Notes under the pieces: generated by a model
Seen by the model: the letters and a program-made list of their open reading frames with translations, nothing else
Told to the model about the DNA's origin: nothing
Database searches by the model: none
Shown here: one piece after another, positions 62,551-64,000 of the stretch
Position numbering within the stretch: the first letter of the stretch is position 1
Layout of the letters: each line of letters opens with the position of its first letter
Translations under genes and position numbers: made by a program
From: Filimonas sp.
Lineage (GTDB): Bacteria; Bacteroidota; Bacteroidia; Chitinophagales; Chitinophagaceae
DNA: 64,000 bases
Direction: 5' to 3'
NCBI GenBank assembly: GCA_017306865.1
Contig: JAFKHH010000011.1
Coordinates: 1,054,001-1,118,000, forward strand

Positions 62551-64000
62551 ATGAAAAAGACAGCAATAAAATTATCTATTATACTGGCCGCGGTTGCAGT
62601 AGCAACCAGTTGCACCAAATTACACGAAGACGTAATTGATGAAGTGCTTGGCTCAGGCAACGCCAGCCCGGAGAATGCTATAGCCGCTGCATACGGCAAC
62701 TTAGGCGATGCTACGTTTGTAGACCACGGAAGTGTGTTTGCCATGCAGGAATATTGTACGGATGAGGCTTTGTTGCCTACGCGTGGCAGTGACTGGGGTG
62801 ATGGTGGTAAATGGAGAACGATGCATGAGTTTACATGGGGTGCAGATGCAGCCGTTGTAACAACTACATGGGACCAGTTAAATGTAGGTATTACCAAGTC
62901 GCTTACGGCTATCTCTACGATCAATGCTTCCGGCAATGCGAATAAGGCATTGTTGCTGGCAGAGGCAAAAGGTTTGCTCGCGTATTATACTTACACTGCA
63001 CTAGACCTGTTTGGTCAGGCGCCATACCGCGATCCGCTGACAGCGAATGCGCCACTGGTAATACGTAAAGCAGATAAAGCGATTGATGAACTGATCACTG
63101 AAGTAGAATCTCTACTACCTAATCTGGCAAACATGGGCGACCAGTCTACACACAACGGTCGCTTTACAAAGCAGGCGGCTTATGCTTTGCTTGCTGATAT
63201 GTACCTGAACCGCGCAGTATTGAAAGATCGCTATGCAGCTACGTTTAATTTTAACGAAGCGGCAGTAAGCGGGCAGGGAACAGATATGGATAAAGTGATC
63301 CAGTACTCATCTGAGATCATCAATAACCCTAAATTCAGCCTGGAAAGCAACTATTTCAGAAGCTTTGATATAGATAACCAGGGACGCCCTGAACTGGTGT
63401 TTGTGGTAGCACAAAAGATCAATACACTGCGCAACAGTGATAACGATTTTGCATACATGTCAATGGAGAGAAATCAAAAACCTTCTCCTGCTAACCGTGG
63501 TACAAATGCGAGTTGCGTTACGCCGGAGTTTTACCGCACATGGGATAACAACCATGATGATCCACGTTTTTCCCGTCGTTACCAGTACGCAGATGGTACA
63601 TGGTTTATGAACGATGGTACGGATGTAAGTGTGCCTGCAACAAGCATAGTGCCTAACAGCAATAACCTGCCTTGGTTCCATTTTAACCGTGGTTTACAGG
63701 TAGGACAGCAGTATGGCCCAATCTTGCTTTCAAACGGTACGTTTGATATGCTGAACGGACGTATTAAGGTTTCTAAATTGTATTGCGAAAAAAATACAAC
63801 ATTGGCTATGGATTTTACACCAGAGCTAAACTTCGATAATCCTGCACAGGCTGTATTTACACAAGCACAGATCAACCGTGGTGTACGTGTGTTCAAATAT
63901 GAATTTGATCCTGAGCGTGACAACTCTTCCAGCAATGTAGATATACCATTGTATCGCCTTGGTGGTATTTACTGTATGCGTGCCGAAGCGTTTTTCCGCA
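62551..64000 (+). CDS. RagB/SusD-type lipoprotein, 3' end missing
   Basis: The frame from ATG 62551 stays open to the window end (483 codons shown). A lipoprotein signal (VATSC, Cys21, then TKLHED) is followed by SusD-type helices: AKGLLAYYTYTALDLFGQAPY, NGRFTKQAAYALLADMYLNRA, and near the edge YRLGGIYCMRAEAFFR. The protein binds the substrate at the cell surface and caps the SusC pore. It is translationally close to SusC (12 bp), so one operon. Usual length is about 480-600 residues, so little is missing. Confidence 0.95.
   Translation, partial: MKKTAIKLSIILAAVAVATSCTKLHEDVIDEVLGSGNASPENAIAAAYGNLGDATFVDHGSVFAMQEYCTDEALLPTRGSDWGDGGKWRTMHEFTWGADAAVVTTTWDQLNVGITKSLTAISTINASGNANKALLLAEAKGLLAYYTYTALDLFGQAPYRDPLTANAPLVIRKADKAIDELITEVESLLPNLANMGDQSTHNGRFTKQAAYALLADMYLNRAVLKDRYAATFNFNEAAVSGQGTDMDKVIQYSSEIINNPKFSLESNYFRSFDIDNQGRPELVFVVAQKINTLRNSDNDFAYMSMERNQKPSPANRGTNASCVTPEFYRTWDNNHDDPRFSRRYQYADGTWFMNDGTDVSVPATSIVPNSNNLPWFHFNRGLQVGQQYGPILLSNGTFDMLNGRIKVSKLYCEKNTTLAMDFTPELNFDNPAQAVFTQAQINRGVRVFKYEFDPERDNSSSNVDIPLYRLGGIYCMRAEAFFR

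Noticed and set aside
1-64000. tRNA, rRNA or known riboswitch genes
   Set aside because: I scanned the gaps for cloverleaf-like arms with CCA ends, rRNA words and common riboswitch cores, and found none that I can support by eye; a covariance-model search would be decisive.

Overview
The window is chromosomal DNA from a member of the Bacteroidota, most likely of the Chitinophagaceae or a close relative. The evidence is a SusC/SusD pair, a giant PKD-repeat protein with a type IX secretion (gliding-motility type) C-terminal domain next to a PorP/SprF protein, several TonB-dependent receptors, lipoproteins with Bacteroidota-style signals, and promoters of the TTTG/TAnnTTTG type close to start codons. 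Genus and species cannot be fixed from the sequence alone. I see no tRNA, rRNA, CRISPR array, phage or transposase gene.

Layout. 0-8 kb: C-terminal part of a CobN/HmuS-like chelatase, a pirin, a Crp-type regulator, a secreted S10 peptidase, a ROK sugar kinase and two small proteins. 8-17.3 kb: a 2644-residue secreted PKD adhesin followed by PorP/SprF. 17.5-21.9 kb: a PAS/LuxR-type regulator, a membrane four-helix sensor-like protein, a YycJ-like metallo-hydrolase, a VOC protein and an AhpD-like protein. 22-26.6 kb: two paralogous AraC regulators bracketing a tandem-spondin lipoprotein, a peroxiredoxin and a thioredoxin. 27-28.2 kb: a Bcr/CflA exporter. 28.8-39 kb: a TPR membrane regulator, a TonB receptor without SusD, a beta-helix lipoprotein, a MINPP-like histidine phosphatase, then gluconokinase and gluconolactonase in a tight pair. 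39.3-41.4 kb: TetR, a 74-residue protein and an MFS transporter on the minus strand. 41.8-50.7 kb: a secreted PepSY-like protein, a lone receiver, PAP2, an NAD-binding protein, a P1B-4-type metal ATPase, a membrane-anchored winged-helix regulator and a serine hydrolase. 50.8-52.5 kb: AT-rich small unknown genes that look like orphan immunity or accessory genes, with a decayed copy of one at 54.3 kb. 52.9-58.3 kb: an alkaline-phosphatase-superfamily enzyme, a decaying AraC/MFS/siderophore-interacting-protein locus, a second AraC and a DUF6265-like protein. 59.5-64 kb: a SusC/SusD pair, with SusD cut by the window end.

The most unusual non-coding feature is the intergenic DNA. Many gaps hold short inverted repeats from at least ten sequence families, often nested one inside another and starting within a few bases of a stop codon. 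One family (about 133 bp, REP-like hairpins at each end) occurs at five or more places. A 214-bp element occurs twice, in opposite orientation, about 15.7 kb apart. The most interesting protein-coding candidates are the receptor/beta-helix/MINPP locus as a possible inositol-phosphate scavenging system, and the AraC-bracketed spondin/peroxiredoxin/thioredoxin island. The clearest gene-decay event is a TGG-to-TGA nonsense codon in the MFS gene of the siderophore locus.
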